A stretch of 24,440 nucleotides of DNA, taken from NCBI GenBank assembly GCA_900551885.1, contig URXS01000020.1:1-24440 (forward strand), written 5' to 3'. The stretch comes from an uncultured Oscillibacter sp. GTDB taxonomy: Bacteria > Bacillota > Clostridia > Oscillospirales > Oscillospiraceae. Both the position numbers and the translations under genes were made by a program. Shown in pieces: positions 6,430 through 14,022 of the stretch (positions are counted from its first letter, which is position 1; each line of letters begins with the position of its first letter). A model generated the notes under the pieces. It ran no database searches. It was not told the origin of the DNA and saw nothing but the letters and a program-made list of their open reading frames with translations.

Positions 6430-8373
6430 ATGAGTATTTCCTGGAAAAAGAAACCAGTCCTCTGTTTGTGCGCACTGGCTCTGTGCTGGAATGGAGGCCT
6501 GACGGTTGCCGCCGCGGATCTCTCTCAGGTCCCGGAGGAAGTGCCCCAGGGGACAGAGGATCCCCCGACGCTGGGCGGCGCGGTAAATCCTGGCGGAGAC
6601 ACCGGGACAGAGGATCCCCCGACGCTGGGCGGCGCGGCAAATCCGGACGGAGACACCGGGACGGAGGATTCCCCGACGCTGGGCGGCGTGGCAAATCCGG
6701 ACGGAGACACCGGGACGGAGGATCCCCCGACGCTGGGCAGCGCGGTAAATCCGGACGAGGACGCCGGGCCAGAGGAGCCAGCCGGAGAATCCGATACGGT
6801 CATGCTGGACAGCCGTGTCATCGCAGAGGGAGAAACTCTGAGTTACACCACCATCTCTTCTGCCTTTGCGGGTAAGCCAGTGGCAGAGGGCTACTACCCC
6901 GGTGAACTGACCATCCAGCTCTCGGGAACGGTGATCGTGGAAGCGGGCGGCAGCCTGGTAGTCGGTACGCTCAGCGTAGGCGGACAGGAGGCCAGCCCGG
7001 TGATCACCGGAACGGGACAGATCATTGTCCGGGCCGGCGGCAGCCTGCGCCTGTCAAGCGTGGTGCTGGAACCGCAGGGGAGCGCCCCTCTGATCGTTCA
7101 GGAGACCGGTGGCTCTGTGGAGATGCAGTACACAACGGTGGAAGACGGCGTCATCCAATGGGCGGGGCCGCTGGTGAATAACCTCTATGACAGCCCGCAC
7201 GATGTCTGGCTGGAGGTGGGCACCGTTTTGACCGGGGATATGCTGCCTACCGTGCTGAATACCGCCCTTCAGAAAGAGGGGCACGAGGACGATGTGGAGA
7301 TCCCCCTCTCCTGGGACCTTGGCAGCTATGACGGCCAGACCCAGGGCGAGCTTGTCCTCTTGGGAACGTTTCTGGATGAGAGCGGACAACCCCTGGCCAG
7401 CCTGGTTCCTTTGGAGATCACGGTCCGCTGGTACACGCCTGGGACCTTGACGGTTACTGATGCACAGTGGAAAGGTTCCACCGTGCCTACGGTGCAGTTG
7501 ACCGTGCAGGAACTGCCGGAGGACGCCGATGTTGTCTGGGGCGAGGTGTCCACAGACGGCGGCGTGACCTGGACCCGCTGGGAGAATGAGGACGACTTCT
7601 TTGTTGTGGAAATAGAACCGGAGGGCTGGGCCTGCGTCTTCGACCTGCATGACGAGACGCCGGCACTGTTCCGGGTGGCGGCCGAGACCGCCTGGTGGTT
7701 TGACGAGTATGCCTGCTGGCGCTCCGATGCCTTTGCTCTGAGCCCGCCGGAGGACGGGGAGGACTCCGGCGGTAACCGGGGCGGCAGCACCACGCCGGAC
7801 CCGCCGGAGCGGGAGCCGGAGCCGGCGGAGCGGCCTGATCCGGACCGGGAGGATCCGGGCGCGGACAGAGACGACGCTCCCTCACTGACAGAGCCGCCCA
7901 TACAAAATGAGGAGCAGCCGGAGGGAGGAGCGGTGCAGGAAACGCCGCCTGACACACCGGAGACGGAGCTGCCGGAAAGCGAACCGACCTATGTCCGGGA
8001 GCCGGAGGAGAGTCCGGCGGAGAAACCTTCCATACCCGCCCAGGAATCTTCTGCATCCGTCCCGGAGCCTGCCCAACTGACCGGCCCGGAGTCCGGAGAA
8101 AAAGAGGACCTGATCTGGAAAATCGACGATGAGCCGCTGGAAACCACCCCGGAGCAACCGACTGAGCAGGATACAGAGCCTGAAAGCCAGGCTCCCGAAC
8201 CGGAGGAGGAACCCCATCCGGAAGAGCTGGCCCAGGAGGAGCTGACGCAGAAAAAAACGGATGAACCGCTTCCCGCTTCCGCGCAGGTGCTTCTGGCGGC
8301 AGCGGGAGTGGCGGTCTGTGCCGTCTGCGGCTTGGCCACCGCGGGCCTGGGACCGTTCCGAAAGAGAAAATAG
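6430..8373 (+). CDS. Secreted repeat-containing, Pro/Glu-rich surface protein
   Basis: A 647-residue secreted protein. It has a signal peptide (about 1-29; KKK, a hydrophobic core, then VAAA). Four copies of an 18-residue repeat (G-T-E-D-P-P-T-L-G-G...) span residues 41-112. A beta-rich stretch (about 130-270) follows, then an Ig-like region containing I-P-L-S-W-D-L-G-S-Y-D-G (about 290-345). A long Pro/Glu/Asp-rich stalk (about 440-615) leads to a C-terminal LPASA, a hydrophobic segment and FRKRK. That end resembles a sorting signal but is not a canonical LPxTG, so simple membrane anchoring is equally possible. The ATG follows AGGAGG (6418-6423). Only 26 bp separate this start from the divergent kinase start. 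A ligand or adhesion role is conjecture. Confidence 0.85.
   Translation: MSISWKKKPVLCLCALALCWNGGLTVAAADLSQVPEEVPQGTEDPPTLGGAVNPGGDTGTEDPPTLGGAANPDGDTGTEDSPTLGGVANPDGDTGTEDPPTLGSAVNPDEDAGPEEPAGESDTVMLDSRVIAEGETLSYTTISSAFAGKPVAEGYYPGELTIQLSGTVIVEAGGSLVVGTLSVGGQEASPVITGTGQIIVRAGGSLRLSSVVLEPQGSAPLIVQETGGSVEMQYTTVEDGVIQWAGPLVNNLYDSPHDVWLEVGTVLTGDMLPTVLNTALQKEGHEDDVEIPLSWDLGSYDGQTQGELVLLGTFLDESGQPLASLVPLEITVRWYTPGTLTVTDAQWKGSTVPTVQLTVQELPEDADVVWGEVSTDGGVTWTRWENEDDFFVVEIEPEGWACVFDLHDETPALFRVAAETAWWFDEYACWRSDAFALSPPEDGEDSGGNRGGSTTPDPPEREPEPAERPDPDREDPGADRDDAPSLTEPPIQNEEQPEGGAVQETPPDTPETELPESEPTYVREPEESPAEKPSIPAQESSASVPEPAQLTGPESGEKEDLIWKIDDEPLETTPEQPTEQDTEPESQAPEPEEEPHPEELAQEELTQKKTDEPLPASAQVLLAAAGVAVCAVCGLATAGLGPFRKRK
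6550..6765 (+). repeat. Four tandem 54-bp repeats within the surface protein gene
   Basis: The units are 6550-6603, 6604-6657, 6658-6711 and 6712-6765, each 18 codons and nearly identical. A partial fifth unit follows. Whole-codon units preserve the frame, so copy number could vary between strains without inactivating the protein. Confidence 0.92.
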
Positions 8374-8385
8374 CGGCGCCTTTTA

Positions 8386-8413
8386 CCGCCCCGGAGTTTT
8401 CCGGGGCGGTTTT
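8386..8413. terminator. Bidirectional terminator between convergent genes
   Basis: CCGCCCCGG (8386-8394) pairs perfectly with CCGGGGCGG (8401-8409) around a 6-nt loop, followed by TTTT. It lies between the ends of the plus-strand surface protein gene and the minus-strand response regulator gene and may serve both, though the T-run favours the plus strand. Confidence 0.85.
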
Positions 8414-9102
8414 CACTGGAACTCAGAAGGAGAGCGGAAACGGTAGCCCTTTCGCCGTACGGTTTCGATATAGTGCATGCCGGGGCAGAGCTGTTCCAGC
8501 TTCTGCCGGACACGGGCCATGCAGACCTGAATGTTGTGCAGGCCCTGATTGATGGGGGACTTCCACACGCCGTTGTAAAGCTGTTCATAGGAGAACACTT
8601 GCCCCGGATTCTGGGCCAGAAAGGCCAGCAGATCAAATTCCAGGGTCGTGAGCGTGGCGCAGGCGCCCCTGTAGCGTACTTCCCGCAGCCCCAGATCGAT
8701 CTCCAGCTCGCCGAAGCGGAGGACTTCCGCCGTGTGGACGTGCTGGTGCCGCTGGATCCGCAGACGAAGACGCAGCTCCAGCTCCACCAGGGAATAGGGC
8801 TTGGCCAGATAGTCGTCTCCGCCTGCCATCAGGCCCCGGATGCGGTCGTCAGTTTGGGCATAAGCGGACAGAAAGATCACCGGGACCCCGCTGAGTTCCC
8901 GCAGGCGGCGGCACACGGACACGCCGTCCATTCCCGGCATGTCCACATCCAGCACCACGGCGTCCAAAGCGGCGGTGGACGCGGTTGCCAAAGCGTCCGC
9001 GCCGTTTTCCGCCCGATAGACCTGATAGCCCTTCTTTTTCAAAAATGCCTCATTGGCTGCTTGAATATGGGGGTCGTCATCTACCAGTAGTATCCGATAC
9101 AT
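8413..9102 (-). CDS. OmpR/PhoB-family response regulator
   Basis: A 229-residue DNA-binding response regulator. The receiver domain (1-~115) has the acidic pocket DDD at 8-10, phosphoacceptor Asp52 (VVLDVDMPG), the switch Ser in F-L-S-A-Y, and the conserved Lys in L-A-K-P-Y. A winged-helix output domain (about 130-227) ends with the usual V-R-R-K-G-Y-R-F. The ATG at 9102 is preceded by AAGGAG. It probably receives phosphate from the kinase at 4400-6403, the only sensor kinase in view. A box upstream of its own gene recurs upstream of the large surface protein gene, suggesting autoregulation and direct control of the surface protein/sortase operon. Confidence 0.93.
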   Translation of the reverse strand: MYRILLVDDDPHIQAANEAFLKKKGYQVYRAENGADALATASTAALDAVVLDVDMPGMDGVSVCRRLRELSGVPVIFLSAYAQTDDRIRGLMAGGDDYLAKPYSLVELELRLRLRIQRHQHVHTAEVLRFGELEIDLGLREVRYRGACATLTTLEFDLLAFLAQNPGQVFSYEQLYNGVWKSPINQGLHNIQVCMARVRQKLEQLCPGMHYIETVRRKGYRFRSPSEFQ

Positions 9103-9135
9103 GGCATTTCTCCTTATACTGCTTTCTTAAATTTT

Positions 9136-9182
9136 ATCATATCATATAAAAAATGCTAGAAAAATCACGTGCCTGTCACATT
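9136..9182 (-). promoter_or_regulatory. Promoter of the response regulator gene with candidate regulator box
   Basis: On the minus strand two overlapping TATGAT-like -10 boxes lie at 9136-9146. At normal spacing there is no good -35 hexamer. That position is instead occupied by the box GAAAAATCAC-N6-GTCACATT (9159-9182, plus strand), whose TCAC half-sites start 11 bp apart. A weak -35 overlapped by such a site fits an activator-dependent, autoregulated promoter; repression is also possible. The box starts 57 bp upstream of the ATG. Confidence 0.6.
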
Positions 9183-9231
9183 TGAAATATTCAGAGGTTA
9201 GAGCTGTGCAGATAAAGCCATAGCAACACCG

Positions 9232-9274
9232 AAAGGTCAGGGAATATTTCATTACGAAATATTCCCTGACCTTT
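9232..9274 (-). terminator. Long hairpin downstream of the sortase gene
   Basis: Two perfectly complementary 19-nt arms (9232-9250 and 9256-9274) flank a 5-nt loop, ATTAC. The hairpin begins 10 bp past the sortase stop codon in the direction of transcription. The stem is AT-rich near the loop, GC-rich toward the base, and lacks a long T-run on the minus strand. It is probably a terminator or 3'-end stabiliser; a protein-binding palindrome is an alternative. Confidence 0.65.
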
Positions 9275-9284
9275 TCCAGTAAAT

Positions 9285-10088
9285 TCATGATATTTTTTGC
9301 GCTGCCACGAGAAAACGCCCGTTTTCCGTGTGATAGCTGCAGGTGGACAAAATAACGATCTGCTTTCCTGGAGAGGGGAGGACACCTGTGGAGTAAAGTG
9401 TGTTTTCTGCCAGCCACCCGGTCAGTTCGATGAAGTCTGTCTCTGACAGTTCTCCTGCATGGCTGTAATAGCGGTAGCCGGCCTCTCCGGTATACAGTAC
9501 GCGGGTTTCCACTGCCGCAAAGATCTCATAGACGTCCTCCCCCTCGGCGGACGCCAGAGTCAACGTGGAGTGTTCTCTGTAAAACTCCGGATCCTCATAG
9601 CGGGACAAGGTGCCGAACATGGTGCCGTTTTTCATGTTGTGGCCGTAGATGATAAACAGATCGCTCTCCGGACTGCCGCCTTCGCCGATGAAGGGCGTGC
9701 CGCTGACGGAATCCGACTGATCGAAGGCGCGGTGCAGATAGTATTCCGGGTCGTCCGGTGTATACATCACAGGGTAGTCGATGTCTGTGCCCGGCACAGT
9801 CAGCCAGGCGGCAAAATCGGTGTTTTGTGCCTTGAGCGTTTCGTATACGCTTCTGGTGTCCCGCTGTGCCGCATCAGGGGAGGCGGAGGCATCGGATGCG
9901 GTTTCTTTCGCGGCGGACAGGCGCTCAAAGGCCCGCTGCTCTGAACGGCTTTGCAGGCAGGCTCTGGCGGCCATCACCGAAGAGACCGCGAAGAGGATCA
10001 GCAGCACGCCGCAGAGGAGGGACAAAACCTGCGCCGTCAGGCTGGCTCTGTGGGTCCGCTTTCCCCTGTAAAAATATCGCTTTTTCAT
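9285..10088 (-). CDS. Class B sortase
   Basis: A 267-residue membrane-anchored transpeptidase predicted to attach surface proteins to the cell wall. An N-terminal membrane segment (about 18-40) is followed by a linker and the sortase domain (about 80-265). Catalytic residues are visible: His150 (I-I-Y-G-H-N-M-K-N-G-T-M-F, typical of class B), Cys250 (I-L-S-T-C-S-Y) and Arg258 (E-N-G-R-F). The start follows AAAGGAG. The gene begins 30 bp after the stop of the VPQTG surface protein on the same strand, so they are probably co-transcribed and that protein is probably its main substrate. A long hairpin closes the unit. The surface protein at 6430-8373 with LPASA might be a second client, but this is weak. 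Confidence 0.93.
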   Translation of the reverse strand: MKKRYFYRGKRTHRASLTAQVLSLLCGVLLILFAVSSVMAARACLQSRSEQRAFERLSAAKETASDASASPDAAQRDTRSVYETLKAQNTDFAAWLTVPGTDIDYPVMYTPDDPEYYLHRAFDQSDSVSGTPFIGEGGSPESDLFIIYGHNMKNGTMFGTLSRYEDPEFYREHSTLTLASAEGEDVYEIFAAVETRVLYTGEAGYRYYSHAGELSETDFIELTGWLAENTLYSTGVLPSPGKQIVILSTCSYHTENGRFLVAAQKIS

Positions 10089-10118
10089 GGCTCCTTTCTT
10101 TGGCGGGCGGAGTGGGGA

Positions 10119-13100
10119 CTATCGTTTGCCGGAAAGCAGACGGCGTTTGATGGCCAGCAGGAGGAAGAAAACGGCCAGAGAGCACAGCGCAAGCGCGGAC
10201 CACAGCCCCAGCGTGGAGGTGTCGCCGGTTTGGGGGACGTCATCCGGGATGCCGGGCTGGTCCGGCTCGGAGGGATCGGGGGAGGTACCGGTATCGAGGT
10301 CAGGGTCGGGATCGGTACCGGTACCTGGATCGGCGCCGGGGTCGGGATCGGTACCGGAATCGGGGTCAGTACCGGTGCCGGGGTCGGTGCCGGGATCAGG
10401 ATCGGGATCAGGGTCAGGATCGGGATCAGGATCGGGATCAGGATCAGGGTCGGGATCGGGATCGGGATCAGGTTTAGGATCAGGATCGGGATCGGGATCA
10501 GGGTCGGGATCGGGATCGGGATCAGGATCGGGATCAGGATCGGGTTTAGGATCAGGATCGGGATCGGGATCAGTACCAGAGTCAGGATCGGTCCAGAACA
10601 GGGCGAAGGGTGAGAAGGCTTCAACGGTGATCCTGATGCCCTGGTCGGTATTGTCCAGCGTGAGTTCGCCTGCCTGCCCATTGGCATCGGCGGCGTACAG
10701 CGTGGTTACATACTCCTTTCCTATCAGATCATCGTCGTACTGCCGGTCCAGATCGTGGTAATGGACGATAAAGAATTCCGTATCCTTGTCCGTTCCATCC
10801 GGGTAGGGCCAGTAGACGGTCACCGGCTCGCTGGCGGTGACCCAGACGTTGCCGTTGCTGGTGTCCACCAGGTCCAGATACCGGAATTCATAGTTGTATT
10901 CCTCCGTCAGCCGGGATTTAAAATCATCCAGTGCGCGGTCCAGCAGAATGTCCTCGGCGTCCGGCACGATGTCGTCGGCCAGCAGCTTCACCGCGTCCCA
11001 GTGCTCTACTTCCAACGTGCTCTGGTTGATGTAGAACAGCGTGTCTGCCGGAACTTGGGCCGTGATATTGTCCACGGGATCCGCGGGGGGCGTGGTGACA
11101 ATGGTTGTGGTGGGGTTGCCCTCGTCCACCACGCCGCGGATGATGAGATCGGCCGGATCGACCTCCAGGGCATACGTCTGAACAGAGTTGTCCGGGAAGG
11201 TCACCACTGCCTGCAGATGCGCGGGGTCCAGCGCTCCGGGGTAAATGGTCATCTCATAGACCTGATACTGGTGGGTCAGCACGATTTCAAATTCATCGCT
11301 GATGGTAGTTTCGTTGTTTTCATCGGTAAATTGCAGCCGGACAGGCTCCTGCCCCAGGGCGGGGACGATACGGTAGATGTACCTGCCGCCGGCCATGCTG
11401 GTGTTGCCCGGTTTGTTGTCGTAGTGCTCCAGCGTCCAAGTCCGGGTGGTACCCGCGCCGTCGTTATAGGCGAAGGAGAGGTAGTCGGACAGGTCGAGGG
11501 GATCTGAGGAAGTGTGGCCGGCCGCTTTCTTCAAAGCGGCGTCTATTGCGGCGGGCAGCTCCACGGTGAAGCCCGGCTCCGGCAGACCGTTGCTCTCAGT
11601 TTTCACAGGATTGCCGTCCTGGTCTGTCATTACACTTTCATAGCCGTCGCCGCCCACATAGATGATGAGGTCAGCCAGGGCGATGGTGATGGGCTCCTCC
11701 GGCGGCACTGTGCAGAGGGTGGCCCAGTTACCGTTGAGTCCGGTCACATCATCCACCACCGTGACCGGGCCGATGGTGACGGTGCCTTTCGTTTCATCAA
11801 ATGCCCAGTCGAAGGTTTCGTTCGCGGCGTCTGTGGGTTGCTTCAAATAGCCCGGCACGGTGGACAGCGCGGCGCTTGTAGCATCTTTGTTCTCGTCCAC
11901 ATAGTGGGTGAGATAAATATTGTTGCCGCTGGAGTAGGAAACGGGTGTGCGTCCATTGTCATATTCCGTGGTCGCCACCAGTGCAGGCTGATAATAGTCG
12001 GCGTTCTGCGCCCAGAGGAAGATGGTGTCATCCAACTCCAAGGTGATGCCGTAGCCGATGAAATCCGTGGGTCGATAGCCGTAGCCGATGGCCTGGGCGT
12101 GGTAGCCGCCGTAGGCCCGGACGGATGCGCCGTTGGTGATAGAAATGTCAAAGGCTACGCTTCTGGCGTTGTTTCCGGTGGGGTAACCCGAGCCGATGCC
12201 CGCGCCGCCGTAGTTGCCGGAATAGCCCTCGTTCGTGCCGCCGCGGGCGGAAACTGTCGTGCCCTCGCCGGAGATGGAAATGACCCCCACCCTTTCGGGC
12301 GTAAGCGCCCCATTCATGTCACCGTAATGTACATTGCTGTAGGAGGTGTTGGTACCGCCTCCAATGCCGGCCGCGCCGCCGTGGGCTATGGCAGTGACCT
12401 GCGCGCCGCCGGAGATAATCACGCTGCTCACGGAGGAGTCGTTGCCGCCGCCAATCCCGGCCGCGCCCATGGAATCCTCGTTTGCTCCAGCCTCGGCTGC
12501 AACTGTCGCGCTGGAAATAGAGATATAGCCGCCGTCGCAGATGGCACCGCCGCCGATGCCTGCACCCAGGGTGCCGCCGGTGGCGTCAATCGTACCGCCG
12601 GTGATGGTGACAGAGATATGCGACGCAGCGGAGTCTTCGCCCTGCCCACCGCCGCCGCCGATGCCCGCGCCGTTGCCATTCGAGGTCGCGTTGATGGAGC
12701 CGCTGTGAATCTCGATGGAACCGTAGACCTCGCCCCAGTAATAGGGACTGGTGTTTGAATAGTCGGAATTATAACCCATATTGAAACCACCGCCGCCGAT
12801 GCCTGCGCCGCCGCCAAAGCAGTTTGCGCCGTCCTCATAAACGGAGGCATTACCACCAGTTGCGTCAAGCGTGCCGGTAAATGTGGGTTCAATGCAAATC
12901 AGCCCGAAGTCTACGCTGTCGCCGCCGTTCTGGTCCTCGCCGTTGCCGCCGATGCCTGCACCGCCGCCGTAGGTGCCGGCTGTTGCGTCACCGTCACCGC
13001 CCTCGGCAGTCAGGCTGCCGCTGCCGGAGATGTACAGCTCTGCGCTGCCCGCTGCATCGTAGTTCCAGTTTTCGTCATATGCCGGCTCCACGCAGATGGC

Positions 13101-13502
13101 CGCAAAGCCCGGACCGCCGGTCAGGGAGTTGTTCCCCTCCACTGTCAGATGCAGCGTGGCTCCAGCTTGGACGTAGATGACAGGAGCGTCAATTGCGTCA
13201 AGATTCAGGCCGGAGATGGTCAGATCGACCTCGGCGCCGGATTGGACTGTGATGGTCTCCGTGCCGGTCCCGCTGACGATATAGGGACCGTCGTATGTCG
13301 TCTCATCCGCCGCGCTTCCCTGCCGGTAGCCGGTTGACGAGAAGGTGATGCCGCCATTCCCTATGTTCAAAGAAACCGGGTCTCCTGTGTTTTGCAGACC
13401 GGGGTCTCCGCTGGTCAGATCATCCGCGGCCGCGGACCAGATCGGCAGAAATGCCAGGATCATACACAGGGATAACATTGCTGCCAATATGCGTTTTCTC
13501 AT
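10119..13502 (-). CDS. Large sortase-anchored surface protein with Asp-Pro stalk
   Basis: A 1127-residue surface protein. A signal peptide (about 1-26) precedes a region (about 60-480) with about seven G-A-G-I-G-G-type motifs and many I-T-G-G/V-T-I-S-G turns, suggesting a parallel beta-helix-like fold. Beta-rich domains without a clear match follow (about 490-960). Then comes a nearly pure Asp-Pro stalk (about 970-1075), and finally VPQTG (from residue 1089), a hydrophobic segment and a basic tail ending SGKR. This is a complete sortase sorting signal. The ATG at 13502 has AAGGAG upstream. The class B sortase gene lies immediately downstream. A TAGAAA-N17-TATACT promoter and a copy of the regulator box lie upstream. 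An adhesion or polysaccharide-binding role is inference. Confidence 0.9.
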   Translation of the reverse strand: MRKRILAAMLSLCMILAFLPIWSAAADDLTSGDPGLQNTGDPVSLNIGNGGITFSSTGYRQGSAADETTYDGPYIVSGTGTETITVQSGAEVDLTISGLNLDAIDAPVIYVQAGATLHLTVEGNNSLTGGPGFAAICVEPAYDENWNYDAAGSAELYISGSGSLTAEGGDGDATAGTYGGGAGIGGNGEDQNGGDSVDFGLICIEPTFTGTLDATGGNASVYEDGANCFGGGAGIGGGGFNMGYNSDYSNTSPYYWGEVYGSIEIHSGSINATSNGNGAGIGGGGGQGEDSAASHISVTITGGTIDATGGTLGAGIGGGAICDGGYISISSATVAAEAGANEDSMGAAGIGGGNDSSVSSVIISGGAQVTAIAHGGAAGIGGGTNTSYSNVHYGDMNGALTPERVGVISISGEGTTVSARGGTNEGYSGNYGGAGIGSGYPTGNNARSVAFDISITNGASVRAYGGYHAQAIGYGYRPTDFIGYGITLELDDTIFLWAQNADYYQPALVATTEYDNGRTPVSYSSGNNIYLTHYVDENKDATSAALSTVPGYLKQPTDAANETFDWAFDETKGTVTIGPVTVVDDVTGLNGNWATLCTVPPEEPITIALADLIIYVGGDGYESVMTDQDGNPVKTESNGLPEPGFTVELPAAIDAALKKAAGHTSSDPLDLSDYLSFAYNDGAGTTRTWTLEHYDNKPGNTSMAGGRYIYRIVPALGQEPVRLQFTDENNETTISDEFEIVLTHQYQVYEMTIYPGALDPAHLQAVVTFPDNSVQTYALEVDPADLIIRGVVDEGNPTTTIVTTPPADPVDNITAQVPADTLFYINQSTLEVEHWDAVKLLADDIVPDAEDILLDRALDDFKSRLTEEYNYEFRYLDLVDTSNGNVWVTASEPVTVYWPYPDGTDKDTEFFIVHYHDLDRQYDDDLIGKEYVTTLYAADANGQAGELTLDNTDQGIRITVEAFSPFALFWTDPDSGTDPDPDPDPKPDPDPDPDPDPDPDPDPDPDPDPKPDPDPDPDPDPDPDPDPDPDPDPDPDPGTDPGTGTDPDSGTDPDPGADPGTGTDPDPDLDTGTSPDPSEPDQPGIPDDVPQTGDTSTLGLWSALALCSLAVFFLLLAIKRRLLSGKR
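10392..10572 (-). repeat. Hexanucleotide (GGATCR) tract encoding the Asp-Pro stalk
   Basis: About 180 bp of GGATCA/GGATCG/GGGTCx hexamers, read on the minus strand as Asp-Pro dipeptides. A longer unit beginning GTTTAGGATCAGGATC occurs twice (about 10471 and 10545), giving the two Lys-Pro interruptions. The six-base unit keeps frame when copies are gained or lost, so stalk length can vary. The tract also creates long but spurious frames on the other strand. Confidence 0.92.
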
Positions 13503-13546
13503 AGATGCTCTCCTTTTTTGCCTTTTGCGAGGTGGTTCAATACCAA

Positions 13547-13610
13547 AGTATAAAAAAAGGAGAGTTGATTTTCTACGGTTTTAAACAATGTGACGAGCCT
13601 GTGATTTTTC
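13547..13610 (-). promoter_or_regulatory. Promoter and regulator box of the surface protein/sortase operon
   Basis: On the minus strand, TAGAAA (13570-13575) and TATACT (13547-13552) are 17 bp apart. Just upstream, at 13587-13610, the minus strand reads GAAAAATCAC-N6-GTCACATT, identical outside the N6 to the box upstream of the response regulator gene. The box lies 84 bp from the start codon and upstream of the -35, a place suited to activation. Its orientation relative to transcription is opposite to that at the regulator gene. Confidence 0.6.
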
Positions 13611-14022
13611 GCAGACACGACTTCTGACAAACGTATGCGGAAACTCCAAGGGCTGCGAATTGCCCCAGGTCAACACTTTGGGGACTGTACTCGTATGACA
13701 AAAGACCGCCATGTGTGGTTGAGAATTCTCATTGCTCCCATGGATAACGGTTTTGACGGGCAGGTATAGACGGAGCAGGGGAGGTGCCGCTCTGGCAAGC
13801 GGGAGGGTTTCGGCGCAGGAATTATCTCTATTTAGACGCGGGCTTGCAAGTGCAGAGGGCAACGCCTGCTTCAAATCTGTCGAGTGGGTGGTCCGCTTGT
13901 TGGCATATGTGTAAATGTGGGGAGGTTGACCTACACTGTGCCCCACATCGCGGAGCGGTGGGAGAAATCATGCGGGAGCGGCACTCCCCAAAAGTTTCCT
14001 GATCTGCTTATTTTTGTGGGCT
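13611..14022. other. Noncoding region with a nested palindrome
   Basis: I see no convincing gene here. At 13915-13948 a perfect 8-bp inverted repeat, ATGTGGGG/CCCCACAT, encloses the smaller palindrome AGGT-TG-ACCT (13923-13932). It lies about 75 bp beyond the 3' end of the broken integrase gene, so it might be part of an old attachment site. There is no T-run to suggest a terminator. Confidence 0.45.

Noticed and set aside
7487..8416. Minus-strand frame of 309 residues under the repeat surface protein gene
   Set aside because: It is Pro/Arg/Ser-rich antisense of the GC-rich Pro/Glu stalk, with no recognisable domain.
9951..10761. Long plus-strand frames rich in Gly-Ser or Gly-Ile/Arg
   Set aside because: They are mirror readings of the GGATCR tract that encodes the Asp-Pro stalk on the minus strand; they have no start signal or non-repetitive domain.
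10755..12758. Long plus-strand frames opposite the large surface protein gene
   Set aside because: They lack ribosome-binding sites and family motifs; the minus-strand frame has a signal peptide, sorting signal and a paired sortase.
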